A DNA stretch of 64,000 nt, taken from NCBI RefSeq assembly GCF_036763085.1, contig NZ_JBAIYU010000031.1, forward strand, positions 116,700 through 180,699, read 5' to 3'. Both the position numbers and the translations under genes were made by a program. This DNA comes from JBAIYU01 sp036763085. Its GTDB lineage: Bacteria; Bacillota; Negativicutes; DSM-1736; Dendrosporobacteraceae. Numbering within the stretch: the stretch's first letter is position 1; each line of letters opens with the position of its first letter. This document shows positions 36,381-45,352 of this stretch, piece by piece. The notes below the pieces were generated by a model, which was given only the letters and a program-made list of their open reading frames with translations, was not told the origin of the DNA and did no database searches.

Positions 36381-37405
36381 TAAAGCTAACCTCACAGCAA
36401 GCTGTGGATATGCTACAGCAGACCGATATATTAGAACTCGGAAAAATGGCCGATGAAGTACGCCAGAAATTACACCCTGGTGATGATGTAACCTTTATCA
36501 TCGACAGAAATATCAATTACACTAATGTATGTTCAAGTGAATGTCGGTTTTGTGCCTTTTTCCGCCGGCAAGGCCATGAAGATGCATATATTTTACCCAA
36601 CGATGTTATTTTAGAAAAAGTTAAGGAAACTATTGAGGCTGGCGGGACGCAAATTATGCTGCAGGGCGGTTTGCATCCTGAGCTTGGTTTAGATTATTAT
36701 ACTGATTTACTTAGTCTGATAAAGAAAAACTATAATATTACTATTCATTCTTTTTCACCTGCTGAAGTGCTGCATGTATCCCGGCAAGCCGGTTTGACAA
36801 TTACAGAAACATTATCTCGGCTCAAGGAGGCGGGATTGGATTCTCTGCCTGGCGGCGGTGCGGAAATTCTAGTAGATGAGGTTCGAAAACGAGTAAGTCC
36901 AAAAAAAATCAGCGCAGGCGACTGGCTTGATGTTATGTCATCAGCACATGCTGTGGGTCTTAAGAGTACAGCTACAATGGTTATTGGTATGGGCGAGACT
37001 CTTGAACAGCGTATTGAGCATATGGAGAAAATTAGGGCACTACAAGAAAAAACCGGGGGCTTTAGAGCTTTTATTACATGGACATTCCAGCCTGGTAATA
37101 CCGAGCTGGGCGGAGAAAAGACCTCGGCTTGGGATTACCTAAAGACACTGGCGCTAACCAGGCTTTATCTGCCAAATATCAGCCATATCCAAGGTTCCTG
37201 GGTTACGCAGGGTCAAAATATTGGTCAGTTGACTCTAGCCTTTGGTGCTAATGACTTAGGCAGTATAATGCTTGAGGAGAATGTTGTTAGAGCAGCTGGT
37301 ACAGCCTATCAAATGTCGATAGACAAAATGGTAGGCATTATAAAAGCTGCTGGCAAAATTCCTGCTCAGCGCGACACGGAATATAATGTAATTCGGCGGT
37401 TTTAA
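36377..37405 (+). CDS. mqnC: Cyclic dehypoxanthinyl futalosine synthase
   Basis: Second radical-SAM enzyme of the route, forming the cyclic spiro product. The cluster motif is NVCSSECRFCAFFR. Also visible are IMLQGGLHPELGLDYY, SFSPAEVLH, GLDSLPGGGAEILVDEVR, TATMVIGMGET and WTFQPGNTEL. Length 342 aa. It is coupled to mqnA and followed after 27 nt by a nucleoside phosphorylase gene. Confidence 0.95.
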   Translation: MIKLTSQQAVDMLQQTDILELGKMADEVRQKLHPGDDVTFIIDRNINYTNVCSSECRFCAFFRRQGHEDAYILPNDVILEKVKETIEAGGTQIMLQGGLHPELGLDYYTDLLSLIKKNYNITIHSFSPAEVLHVSRQAGLTITETLSRLKEAGLDSLPGGGAEILVDEVRKRVSPKKISAGDWLDVMSSAHAVGLKSTATMVIGMGETLEQRIEHMEKIRALQEKTGGFRAFITWTFQPGNTELGGEKTSAWDYLKTLALTRLYLPNISHIQGSWVTQGQNIGQLTLAFGANDLGSIMLEENVVRAAGTAYQMSIDKMVGIIKAAGKIPAQRDTEYNVIRRF

Positions 37406-37432
37406 GCAAATAAGAATGGATGAGGCGATTAG

Positions 37433-38257
37433 ATGAATCTACTAAAAACCGAATTCGCTGTTATCGGCGGTTCGGGTACTTTATCAAGTGATTTTCCACT
37501 TGGAGCAAACGATCCAGGTGTAAAAATTTTAGCCGATGATATAGAGTTTGAGACACCATACGGCTTGAGTCCGGCTTTTCGGTTATTTAGTGTGGACGAC
37601 CGGCAGGTTCTGACTTGCAAAATGCATGGCTGGCGCAGTGGGGTCAGCAGGGCGGATGCATCAAGGCAAGTATTTTGGGCTCTAAGAGAGGCTGGAGTAA
37701 AGCGAATTATTGCTGAGGGTGGTGTCGGAACAGTCAACCATCTGCTAGATCCGCGTGATTTTGTAATACCAGATGATTATTTGGATTTATCCTTGCGTAA
37801 AGATGTTGGTCTAGAGGGAAGATATCTATTAGTGATGCGTGATGCGTTATGTTCTGAAGTCCGGGACAAACTAATAGAGACTACTCGCAGTAATTATGAG
37901 GGGCGAATTTTTACAAGAGGTATTTATGCGGTTACCGAAGGGCGGCATTTTGAAAGCCCTGCCGAAATTGCAATGATGAAGGGACATGCTGATATTGTTG
38001 GTCAAAGCCTATGTCCTGAGGTTTATTTAGCACGTGAAATTGGCGCTTGTTTTGCCGGTCTTTACTATGTCGTAAATTATGGCGAAGGAATTGTTAAAGA
38101 ATGGTCGCATCAAGAATTGCAGGATATTTTTTATGATGATGCACCGATGATCAGCCGGATAATTTTGGACACAATTAGACAATTACCGGCTAAAGGTGAA
38201 TGTGAATGTAGTGACTTGCGTAAAGAAACTCTGCTCAAAACTATTTACAATAAGTAG
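37433..38257 (+). CDS. MTA-phosphorylase-like nucleoside phosphorylase in the menaquinone operon
   Basis: PNP/UDP-phosphorylase superfamily protein of 274 aa with FAVIGGSGTL at the N-terminus, then GVKRIIAEGGVGTVNHLLDPRDFVIPDDYLD, and EGRHFESPAEIAMMKGHADIVGQSLCPEVYLAREIGACFAGL, a pattern of MTA-phosphorylase-type enzymes. No mqnB or MTA/SAH nucleosidase gene is seen here. Its place directly behind mqnC suggests that it releases adenine (or hypoxanthine) from aminofutalosine. A plain methylthioadenosine salvage role remains possible. Confidence 0.82.
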   Translation: MNLLKTEFAVIGGSGTLSSDFPLGANDPGVKILADDIEFETPYGLSPAFRLFSVDDRQVLTCKMHGWRSGVSRADASRQVFWALREAGVKRIIAEGGVGTVNHLLDPRDFVIPDDYLDLSLRKDVGLEGRYLLVMRDALCSEVRDKLIETTRSNYEGRIFTRGIYAVTEGRHFESPAEIAMMKGHADIVGQSLCPEVYLAREIGACFAGLYYVVNYGEGIVKEWSHQELQDIFYDDAPMISRIILDTIRQLPAKGECECSDLRKETLLKTIYNK

Positions 38258-38309
38258 AATTATATGGTATATTGTCTTACATTAGTTTTACATAGGGGGA
38301 TTTCTCTGA

Positions 38310-39851
38310 ATGGAAACCAAGCAAAATGAAATGATTCTTATAATGGATTTCGGTGGGCAGTATAGCCAGCTGATTGCTAGACGAATTCGCGAATGCGGCG
38401 TATATTGTGAAATAGTGCCGTTCAATACGCCTATAGAAAAGATCCGGGCACTTCAGCCTAAAGGAATAGTCTTTTCAGGCGGACCTTCCAGTGTGTACAG
38501 CGAGAATGCACCAAAATGTGATCCAACAGTATTTGATGTAGATATTCCGGTATTAGGTATCTGCTATGGTATGCAGCTTACTGCTCATATATTGGGTGGT
38601 GAGGTAGCCCATGCTACAACAAGAGAATACGGCAATACGCACTTATTTGTTGATCGCAACCAAGATCTTTTTTCTGAGATCAGTGCAGAGACTAAAGTGT
38701 GGATGAGTCATGGTGACTATATCAATACTCCGCCAAATGAGTTTGTTGTTACTGCTCATACTAACAGCACTCCTGTAGCGGCTATGGCAAACGACAAACG
38801 CCGCATCTATGGCGTTCAGTTTCACCCAGAGGTTGTTCATACTCCTGAGGGTATGAAGATGCTTCGTAATTTCCTGTTCGACGTTTGCGGCTGCCGTGGC
38901 GATTGGAATATGGGATCATTTGTTGACCACGCCATTAAAACCATTCGCGAGCAAGTAGGGGACAAGCGTGTTCTTTGTGCTCTAAGTGGTGGTATTGATT
39001 CATCAGTTGCCGCTGTTTTAGTTCATCGCGCAATTGGAGACCAATTAACATGTGTGTTTGTAAATCACGGTTTTTTACGTAAAGGCGAGCCTGAGCAAGT
39101 AGTAAAAACCTTCCGTGAAGGCTTCAATATGAATCTTGTCTATGCGGATGTTGTTGATCGGTTTATGGCTAGAATGGCTGGGGTAACTGATCCAGAAGAA
39201 AAACGTAAAATTATTGGTGATGAATTTATCCGCGTTTTTGAAACTGAGGCCTCTAAGCTTGGTGAGATTGATTTCTTAGTACAAGGAACACTTTATCCGG
39301 ATGTTATTGAGAGCGGTACAGCTACTGCTGCTGTAATCAAGAGCCACCATAATGTTGGTGGTCTGCCTGAAGATATGAAGTTTAAGCTTGTAGAGCCTCT
39401 GCGCGACCTGTTTAAAGACGAGGTAAGAGCGTTGGCCCGTGAGCTTAACTTACCTGAAGATATTGTATGGCGTCAACCTTTCCCTGGTCCTGGTCTTGCT
39501 ATTCGTATCATAGGTGAAGTCACTGAAGAACGTCTGGAAATTCTTCGTGAAGCAGATGCAATAGTTCATCAAGAAATAAAAGTTGCTGATTTATATCGTA
39601 AAGTATGGCAGTCATTTGCTGTACTGCCAGCTATGAAAAGTGTTGGCGTAATGGGTGATGAGCGTACTTACGCATATACAGTAGGACTTCGGGTCGTATC
39701 GAGTGAAGATGGCATGACTGCTGATTGGGTACGTCTTCCTTACGAAGTAATTGATAATATATCTCGTCGTATTGTAAACGAAGTTAAAGGCGTAAACCGT
39801 ATTGTTTACGATGTAACTTCTAAGCCGCCTTCTACAATTGAATGGGAATAA
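38310..39851 (+). CDS. guaA: GMP synthase (glutamine-hydrolysing)
   Basis: Converts XMP to GMP. The N-terminal glutamine amidotransferase has the catalytic GICYGMQ and [13 protein letters not shown]. The ATP-pyrophosphatase domain has [16 protein letters not shown]. The dimerisation domain ends [17 protein letters not shown]. Length 513 aa, as usual. It follows the mqn operon by 52 nt and may be transcribed with it or separately. Confidence 0.98.
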   Translation: METKQNEMILIMDFGGQYSQLIARRIRECGVYCEIVPFNTPIEKIRALQPKGIVFSGGPSSVYSENAPKCDPTVFDVDIPVLGICYGMQLTAHILGGEVAHATTREYGNTHLFVDRNQDLFSEISAETKVWMSHGDYINTPPNEFVVTAHTNSTPVAAMANDKRRIYGVQFHPEVVHTPEGMKMLRNFLFDVCGCRGDWNMGSFVDHAIKTIREQVGDKRVLCALSGGIDSSVAAVLVHRAIGDQLTCVFVNHGFLRKGEPEQVVKTFREGFNMNLVYADVVDRFMARMAGVTDPEEKRKIIGDEFIRVFETEASKLGEIDFLVQGTLYPDVIESGTATAAVIKSHHNVGGLPEDMKFKLVEPLRDLFKDEVRALARELNLPEDIVWRQPFPGPGLAIRIIGEVTEERLEILREADAIVHQEIKVADLYRKVWQSFAVLPAMKSVGVMGDERTYAYTVGLRVVSSEDGMTADWVRLPYEVIDNISRRIVNEVKGVNRIVYDVTSKPPSTIEWE

Positions 39852-39860
39852 ATTAGATAT

Positions 39861-39893
39861 TAACGTCCTAGCTTCGGCTGGGGCGTTTTTGTC
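39861..39893 (+). terminator. Terminator after guaA
   Basis: An 11-bp stem with G-T pairs around a TTCG tetraloop, then TTTTTGT. Confidence 0.85.
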
Positions 39894-39908
39894 TTTTGCA
39901 TAGAGAAC

Positions 39909-39981
39909 GGGTGGGTAGATATATTATTAACGCTCCAACGCTAGCGCTGACTTACGCTTTTAATAATATATCTACCCACCC
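39909..39981. repeat. Perfect 22-bp inverted repeat with a 29-nt centre
   Basis: Arms 39909-39930 and 39960-39981 are exact reverse complements. The centre contains the palindrome CGCTAGCG. No T run follows, so it is not a usual terminator. It looks like a palindromic repeat element in an otherwise empty gap. Confidence 0.8.
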
Positions 39982-40202
39982 TGCTGAGTGCCCAATTAGC
40001 TTGTTATTTATATAAATTAGCTTCTCATTCAAATTATAATTATTTCCCTTGCGTATCCCCTTTGTGTCCTTAGCGTACTTTGCGGTTAAATATATTTCGT
40101 CGTCCTATACACTTGCATTATGGATAAATAAGGGGTTAGTATATTTATGGGAAGTTTAAAATAAACTAACAAGTGTTATGATTAATTTGGAGGGGATTTA
40201 AA
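39982..40202. other. AT-rich gap before the RidA gene
   Basis: No gene is seen. The end of it holds the ribosome site GGAGGGG of the next gene. Confidence 0.4.
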
Positions 40203-40661
40203 ATGAGTTTTGAAGCCAAACTAAAAGAAATGGGAATAACTATTCCTGATGTACCAAAGCCGGTAGCTGCTTATGTGCCAGCAGTAAAAATTGGCGATAC
40301 GATATATACTTCAGGACAAATACCTTTTGTAGCGGGAGAGTTAAAGTACAAAGGAAAAGTCGGGAAAGATATCAGCCTGGAAGAAGGGTATGAAGCAGCG
40401 AAAGTTTGTGTTATTAATGCCTTAGCTGCTGTTAAAAGCCTTGCTGGTTCTCTTGATAATGTTGAAAAAATTGTTAAGGTTGTTGGTTTTGTAAATAGTG
40501 CACCTGGTTTTGTCGATCAGCCTAAGGTTATTAACGGGGCATCGGAATTACTGGCTGAAGTTTTTGGTGAGGCTGGTGCGCATGCCAGATCAGCAGTAGG
40601 TGTAGCTGAACTGCCTATTGATAGTGCAGTTGAAGTTGAGCTTATTGTAAAAGTTAAGTAA
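40203..40661 (+). CDS. RidA/YjgF-family protein
   Basis: A 152-aa member of the Rid superfamily with AYVPAVKIGDTIYTSGQIP, NALAAVKSLAGSLDNVEKIVKVVGFV and ARSAVGVAELPIDSAVEVELIVKV. The Arg in ARSAVGV matches the substrate-binding arginine of imine-deaminating RidA proteins. The length is slightly above the usual 125-130 aa because of the N-terminal extension typical of the group with FEAKLKEMGI. The start follows GGAGGGG. Confidence 0.88.
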   Translation: MSFEAKLKEMGITIPDVPKPVAAYVPAVKIGDTIYTSGQIPFVAGELKYKGKVGKDISLEEGYEAAKVCVINALAAVKSLAGSLDNVEKIVKVVGFVNSAPGFVDQPKVINGASELLAEVFGEAGAHARSAVGVAELPIDSAVEVELIVKVK

Positions 40662-40717
40662 TAATTTATCTGATGGATTCGTCCTATTTGATACATAGCC
40701 GTAAGCGGAGGGATATG

Positions 40718-42001
40718 ATGGCGACAGTAGTTGTAGTTGGCGGAGGCTGGGCAGGCTGCTCAGCTGCTATTGCTGCGAAAAAAGCTGGAGCTCAAAAGGT
40801 TATACTCTTAGAACGCACTGATATGCTGTTAGGTACTGGGCTTGTTGGTGGGATTATGCGTAATAACGGAAGATTTACGGCGGCGGAAGAAGCTATCGCT
40901 ATGGGCGGCGGAGATCTGTTTTTTGTAACGGATCAATGTTCACGTCATGTTAATATTGAATTTCCAGGCCATAAACATGCCAGCTTATACGATGTATCAA
41001 AAATAGAACCTGCCGTGCGCAAATTGCTATCAGAGAATGGTATTGAATATTGCACCATGTCTAGGGTCCGTGATATTACAATAAAGGGAAATAGAATTAA
41101 ATCTGTTATTACCGATGCTGATGATGAAATATATGGTGATGTTTTTGTAGAGGCTACAGGAACTGCTGGGCCGCAAGGTAATTGCAGTAAGTACGGAAAT
41201 GGCTGTGCAATGTGCATAATTAGATGTCCCGCTTTTGGGCCGCGGATAAGTATTGCAGGGCGATCTGGCATTCAAGAAAAGCACGGTAAAAAAATCGATA
41301 ATTCTATTGGAGCTATGAGTGGTTCGTGTAAATTGCTAAAAGAGTCTTTGTCAAATGAAATAGTACAGCGACTTGATAAGTATGGTGTAGTAGTGATACC
41401 TATTCCTACCAATCTGCGAAAGTCTGAAACACTGGGTATCAAAGCTTGCCAGCAATATGCTTTAAAGGAATTTGCCGAGAATATAATCCTTTTAGATACA
41501 GGACATGCTAAGTTAATGTCGCCTTACTATCCGATTGAAAAGCTACGGGAAATACCGGGCTTTGAATATGCTCGCTTTGAAGATCCCTACGCAGGCGGAA
41601 TAGGTAATTCGATGAGGTATTTTGATTTATCACCTCGTGATAATGCCTTACGTGTACAAGGGGTAGAGAACCTGTTTTGCTGTGGCGAAAAAGCAGGCTT
41701 GCTGGTAGGGCATACAGAAGCTATTGTCACAGGCATGCTGGCTGGTCATAATGCCGTACGTAAATTAGCGGGATTAGATTTATTGATTTTACCCGACAGT
41801 CTTGCAATTGGTGATGCAATAGCGCACGTTAATGAGCAAATGCAAACTGAATCAGGTATGAGCCTAAAATATACATTTTCAGGCGCACAATATTTTGTTC
41901 GTATGCAAGAAAAAGGTTTGTACACAACAAATATTTCCAAGATACAAGAACGTGTTAATCGCCTAGGATTAAGCGATATATTTTCTAAAAGTATATTATA
42001 A
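40718..42001 (+). CDS. FAD-dependent oxidoreductase with a cysteine motif
   Basis: A 427-aa flavoprotein. The N-terminal Rossmann motif VVVVGGGWAGCSAAIAAKKAG is followed by an acidic strand end, ILLERTD. The motif GLFCCGE-like NLFCCGEKAGLLVGHTEA near residue 335 resembles the TrmFO/GidA and FAD_oxidored families. An unusual cysteine set, NCSKYGNGCAMCIIRCPAFGPR (about residues 153-174), could bind an iron-sulfur cluster. ATG 40718 gives better spacing to GGAGGG than ATG 40715; the frame opens at 40673. Its substrate is unknown. Confidence 0.72.
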   Translation: MATVVVVGGGWAGCSAAIAAKKAGAQKVILLERTDMLLGTGLVGGIMRNNGRFTAAEEAIAMGGGDLFFVTDQCSRHVNIEFPGHKHASLYDVSKIEPAVRKLLSENGIEYCTMSRVRDITIKGNRIKSVITDADDEIYGDVFVEATGTAGPQGNCSKYGNGCAMCIIRCPAFGPRISIAGRSGIQEKHGKKIDNSIGAMSGSCKLLKESLSNEIVQRLDKYGVVVIPIPTNLRKSETLGIKACQQYALKEFAENIILLDTGHAKLMSPYYPIEKLREIPGFEYARFEDPYAGGIGNSMRYFDLSPRDNALRVQGVENLFCCGEKAGLLVGHTEAIVTGMLAGHNAVRKLAGLDLLILPDSLAIGDAIAHVNEQMQTESGMSLKYTFSGAQYFVRMQEKGLYTTNISKIQERVNRLGLSDIFSKSIL

Positions 42002-42163
42002 AATAGGCCTTACTATAATGGTGATTTTTGCAAAGTTATAGTAAGGTCTTTTAAAATGGGCGCAATATAAAACCCGAACATTATTCATGTTACGGCGATT
42101 AAAGTTCATTTTTCGTTGACAGCTTATGGCGATTTCTGTTATTATAAGTGAGTAAAGTTTAAT

Positions 42164-42232
42164 ACTCGTATAATATTGAGAATATGGCTCAAGAGTTTCT
42201 ACCAGGTAACCGTAAATTATCTGACTACGAGT
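42164..42232 (+). promoter_or_regulatory. Guanine riboswitch aptamer
   Basis: The P1 stem ACTCGTA/TACGAGT encloses the purine-aptamer core: TATAATATTGAGAATATGG, the loop AGTTTCTACC, and ACCGTAAATTATCTGACTACG. The base before TACG that sets ligand choice is C, which indicates guanine or hypoxanthine rather than adenine. Confidence 0.93.
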
Positions 42233-42235
42233 GAA

Positions 42236-42358
42236 AATGTACCTAGGGTTCCGCATGGCCGACGATGTCCATGTTTTGATGTCTGGCTGTGGCTGCGACC
42301 AAGTGGTACAAGTGTTAACAGTAACACTACACCGTTGGGACAAAAGCCCGGGCGGGAA
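42236..42358 (+). promoter_or_regulatory. ykkC-class riboswitch aptamer, probably PRPP type
   Basis: Starting 4 nt after the guanine aptamer, the sequence carries the ykkC hallmarks: CCTAGGGTTCCG at its 5' side, a variable helix with GTGTTA/TAACAC, and CGTTGGGACAAAAGCCCGGG at its 3' side. ykkC RNAs sense guanidine, ppGpp, PRPP or (d)ADP. Tandem arrays behind a guanine aptamer are known for the PRPP type, hence the tentative ligand. Its 3' strand also forms the left arm of the terminator at 42345. Confidence 0.75.
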
Positions 42359-42410
42359 TTTCGCTCACTAAGTGTAATGCGAATTTCCCTGCCCGGGCTA
42401 TTATTTTATT
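42345..42410 (+). terminator. Terminator shared with the tandem riboswitch
   Basis: Arm 42345-42364 pairs with 42379-42399 (about 20 bp with small interruptions), followed by TTATTTTATT. The left arm overlaps the conserved 3' side of the ykkC aptamer. Ligand-stabilised ykkC structure would therefore prevent termination. Confidence 0.85.
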
Positions 42411-42494
42411 GGAGGTGAATGGTTAAAATAACGGTGCTGGCTACTGTAGCATGTTTTTGCTCAGATTTTCAGAATAATTTAAGGGGAGACAATA

Positions 42495-43865
42495 ATGTTA
42501 GAAAAACTCTTTTCGCTTCGTGAACGTAATACAACAGTCAACACAGAAATTATGGCTGGTATTACAACCTTTATGACAATGGCGTACATATTGTTTGTTA
42601 ATCCGAGTATTCTTTCTTCAGCTGGAATGGACAAGAATGCTGTACTTCTGGCTACTGCAATAGGTGCTGGACTTGTCAGCATAATGATGGGGTTATTTGT
42701 TAATTATCCAATTGCGCTAGCTCCAGGTATGGGCTTGAATGCGTTCTATGCTTTTACAGTTGTACTAGGAATGGGTGTTTCCTGGCAAGTAGCACTGGGT
42801 GCGGTATTTCTTTCAGGTCTCATTTTTATCTTATTAACAGTTACACAAGTTCGTCAGCTGCTCGTCGAGGGCATGCCAGCATCGCTTAAACATGCTATAA
42901 CTGTTGGTATTGGGTTATTTATCACTATTATAGGTCTAAAACTGTCGGGAATCATGTCAATTAGATTATCCTTGATTCCACCAACGTTAGAAAAAATCGT
43001 TGCTGCAAAAGGTAATGGTACTCCGCTTTCTTTTGAAACTATTATTGAGATGGGCAACTTAGCACATAAAGATGTTTTACTTACACTCTTTGGACTAATA
43101 TTTATTGCTATTTTGATGGCACGCAATGTTCGTGGTTCTATTTTACTAGGTATCGTAACTACTACTCTTTTAGGTATAGTTATGGGGGTTGTGCAAATAC
43201 CAGCAGGCTTTAGTCCGATATCTGTTCCTGATTTTAGCAATAACGCCTTTTTTGCGCTTGATATTAAAGGTGCTCTCAGCATGGGGTTAATGACAATTAT
43301 ATTCACATTTACTTTTGTTGAACTGTTTGATACTATGGGCACTTTAGTTGGTACTGCTACTAAAGCTGGATTAATGGATAAACAGGGCAGATTTCCTAAA
43401 ATTGGCCGTGCTATGCTTGTTGATGCTCTTGGTGTAAGCTTAGGATCACTTTTGGGTACAAGTACAATTACTGCTTATGTTGAAAGTGCAGCTGGCGTTG
43501 GTGCAGGTGGACGCACGGGGCTTACAGCAGTTGTTTGTGGTATTTTATTTCTTTTAGCTCTTTTCTTTACGCCGCTTGCTGGATTAATTCCAGATGCTGC
43601 AACAGCACCTGCATTGATTATAGTTGGTGCCCTAATGATGGAAGGCGTACGCCATATCGATTTTAGCGATTTTACCGAAAGTTTACCAGCATTTTTAACT
43701 ATCGTTCTTATGCCTTTCACCTACAGTATCGCTAATGGTGTTTCTGCTGGTTTAGTATTATATCCTCTGCTGAAGCTTATTACAGGAAGAGGCAGAGAAG
43801 TTCACTGGATTCTTTATGTTTTAGCTGTATTAGTTATCGCCAGATTTGTTTTCCTAAATGAATAA
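42495..43865 (+). CDS. Purine permease, NCS2 (AzgA/PbuG type)
   Basis: A 456-aa transporter with about 12 membrane segments. The start MLEKLFSLRERNTTVNTEIMAGITTFMTMAYILFVNP is typical of the hypoxanthine/guanine/adenine group (PbuG, PbuO, AzgA). Also visible are APGMGLNAFYAFTVV, ELFDTMGTLVG and GTSTITAYVESAAGVGAGGRTGL. It lies directly behind the guanine plus ykkC riboswitch, which supports purine-base uptake as its role. GGGGAG precedes the start. Confidence 0.92.
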   Translation: MLEKLFSLRERNTTVNTEIMAGITTFMTMAYILFVNPSILSSAGMDKNAVLLATAIGAGLVSIMMGLFVNYPIALAPGMGLNAFYAFTVVLGMGVSWQVALGAVFLSGLIFILLTVTQVRQLLVEGMPASLKHAITVGIGLFITIIGLKLSGIMSIRLSLIPPTLEKIVAAKGNGTPLSFETIIEMGNLAHKDVLLTLFGLIFIAILMARNVRGSILLGIVTTTLLGIVMGVVQIPAGFSPISVPDFSNNAFFALDIKGALSMGLMTIIFTFTFVELFDTMGTLVGTATKAGLMDKQGRFPKIGRAMLVDALGVSLGSLLGTSTITAYVESAAGVGAGGRTGLTAVVCGILFLLALFFTPLAGLIPDAATAPALIIVGALMMEGVRHIDFSDFTESLPAFLTIVLMPFTYSIANGVSAGLVLYPLLKLITGRGREVHWILYVLAVLVIARFVFLNE

Positions 43866-44133
43866 TTTTGTTGATCGTTTTGTTTTTGCCAACTCCAGTC
43901 TTAAGCTGGAGTTGGTAAAAAAAAGATAGATGATAACTTAGAAAATTAACCCGGATATCAGTTATGGTATCTGGGTTTAATATAAATTACTTTTTTAAGG
44001 AATAGTTTCCATGACGTCTGGAACAAACAATATTCCAATAGCTACACTTTTTAGTTTATTATCATAGCATCTTGATGTGGCGCAGTAATCGACGAAATCA
44101 ATTAATCACGTAAAATGAGGGGAGAGCACAAAA
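43866..44133. other. Gap between permease and purE with two hairpins
   Basis: CCAACTCCAG/CTGGAGTTGG (about 43890-43916), flanked by T and A runs that extend the stem, and AACCC..GGGTT (about 43949-43978). Either may end the permease transcript, so purE probably has its own promoter, though none is clear. Confidence 0.5.
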
Positions 44134-44619
44134 ATGAAAGTTGCAATAATTATGGGTAGTGATTCCGATTGGCCAATTCTGAAACCAGCTGTAAAGTTAT
44201 TAGAAGAATTTGGCATAGGTGCAGAAGTTATAGTAGCATCAGCGCATCGCACGCCAGCCAAGGTACATGATTTTGTTACCACTGCACCTGAACGCGGTGT
44301 TAGAGTGTTTATCGCAGCTGCTGGTGCTGCCGCTCATTTGCCTGGCGTAGTAGCAAGCTTGACTACTCTGCCTGTTGTTGGTGTCCCAATAAACAGCACA
44401 GCTTTAAATGGATTTGATGCGTTATTAAGTATTGTGCAAATGCCTTCAGGTATTCCAGTTGGAACCATGGCCGTTAACGGTGCGAAAAATGCAGCAATAT
44501 TTGCTGCCCAAATAATAGGTGTTTCCAACAAGGACGTACAAGATAAGCTGTCATTTCACCGGCAGGCAATGATTGATGAAGTTGAAGAAAAAGCAGCTAA
44601 AGTCTTAGCTAATCAATAA
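44134..44619 (+). CDS. purE: N5-carboxyaminoimidazole ribonucleotide mutase
   Basis: Class I PurE, 161 aa. It has IIMGSDSDWPILKPA, VIVASAHRTPAKVHDF, IAAAGAAAHLPGVVAS and VPINSTALNGFDALLSIVQMP. First gene of purECFMNHD. The ribosome site is GGGGAGAG. Confidence 0.97.
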   Translation: MKVAIIMGSDSDWPILKPAVKLLEEFGIGAEVIVASAHRTPAKVHDFVTTAPERGVRVFIAAAGAAAHLPGVVASLTTLPVVGVPINSTALNGFDALLSIVQMPSGIPVGTMAVNGAKNAAIFAAQIIGVSNKDVQDKLSFHRQAMIDEVEEKAAKVLANQ

Positions 44620-44641
44620 AAGATAACAGGAGGAATTTACA

Positions 44642-45352
44642 ATGGAAAAGCAACCATTATACGAAGGAAAAGCAAAAAAGATATATGCAACTGATAAGGC
44701 TGACGAAGTATTAGTTTATTATAAAGATGATGCCACTGCCTTTAACGGCGAAAAAAAAGGAACAATTATTAATAAAGGTATATTAAACAATCGGATTTCC
44801 TCATTTTTTTTCAAACTCTTAACTGAAAACGATATTCCTAACCATTTTGTCAGTATGATTAGTGACCGCGAAATGTTAGTTAAAAGTCTGAAAATACTCC
44901 AAGTAGAAGTTGTTGTACGTAATATTGCGGCAGGCAGCTTAGCTAAACGTATCGGCTGGGAAGAAGGCCGTAAAATGCCTTGCACAGTTGTTGAGCTCTA
45001 CTATAAAAATGATGATCTAGGCGATCCGCTAATTAATGATTATCATATTAAGGCACTAGGTTTAGCAACAGAAGAGCAAGTGTCTAAAATGGAAGAATAT
45101 GCTTTAAAAATTAATTCCATATTAACTGATTATCTAAAAGCAAAAGATCTTGAATTAATAGATTTTAAGCTTGAGTTCGGACTTTATAATGGTGAAGTTA
45201 TTCTTGGTGATGAAATTTCGCCAGACACTTGCCGATTCTGGGACAGCAAGACTGGTGAGAAACTTGACAAAGACAGATTCCGCCGTAATCTTGGTAATGT
45301 TGAAGAAGCCTATAAGGAAGTATTACAGCGTTTAACAGGTGAGGTTCTATGA
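44642..45352 (+). CDS. purC: SAICAR synthetase
   Basis: Joins CAIR with aspartate. It begins [17 protein letters not shown], has [46 protein letters not shown], and is 236 aa. AGGAGG precedes the start. It overlaps purF by 4 nt. Confidence 0.98.
   Translation: MEKQPLYEGKAKKIYATDKADEVLVYYKDDATAFNGEKKGTIINKGILNNRISSFFFKLLTENDIPNHFVSMISDREMLVKSLKILQVEVVVRNIAAGSLAKRIGWEEGRKMPCTVVELYYKNDDLGDPLINDYHIKALGLATEEQVSKMEEYALKINSILTDYLKAKDLELIDFKLEFGLYNGEVILGDEISPDTCRFWDSKTGEKLDKDRFRRNLGNVEEAYKEVLQRLTGEVL

Noticed and set aside
42419..42520. Leader peptide frame behind GGAGGTGA after the riboswitch terminator
   Set aside because: Spacing of only 3 nt to the ATG and overlap with the permease start; no known role in such riboswitches.
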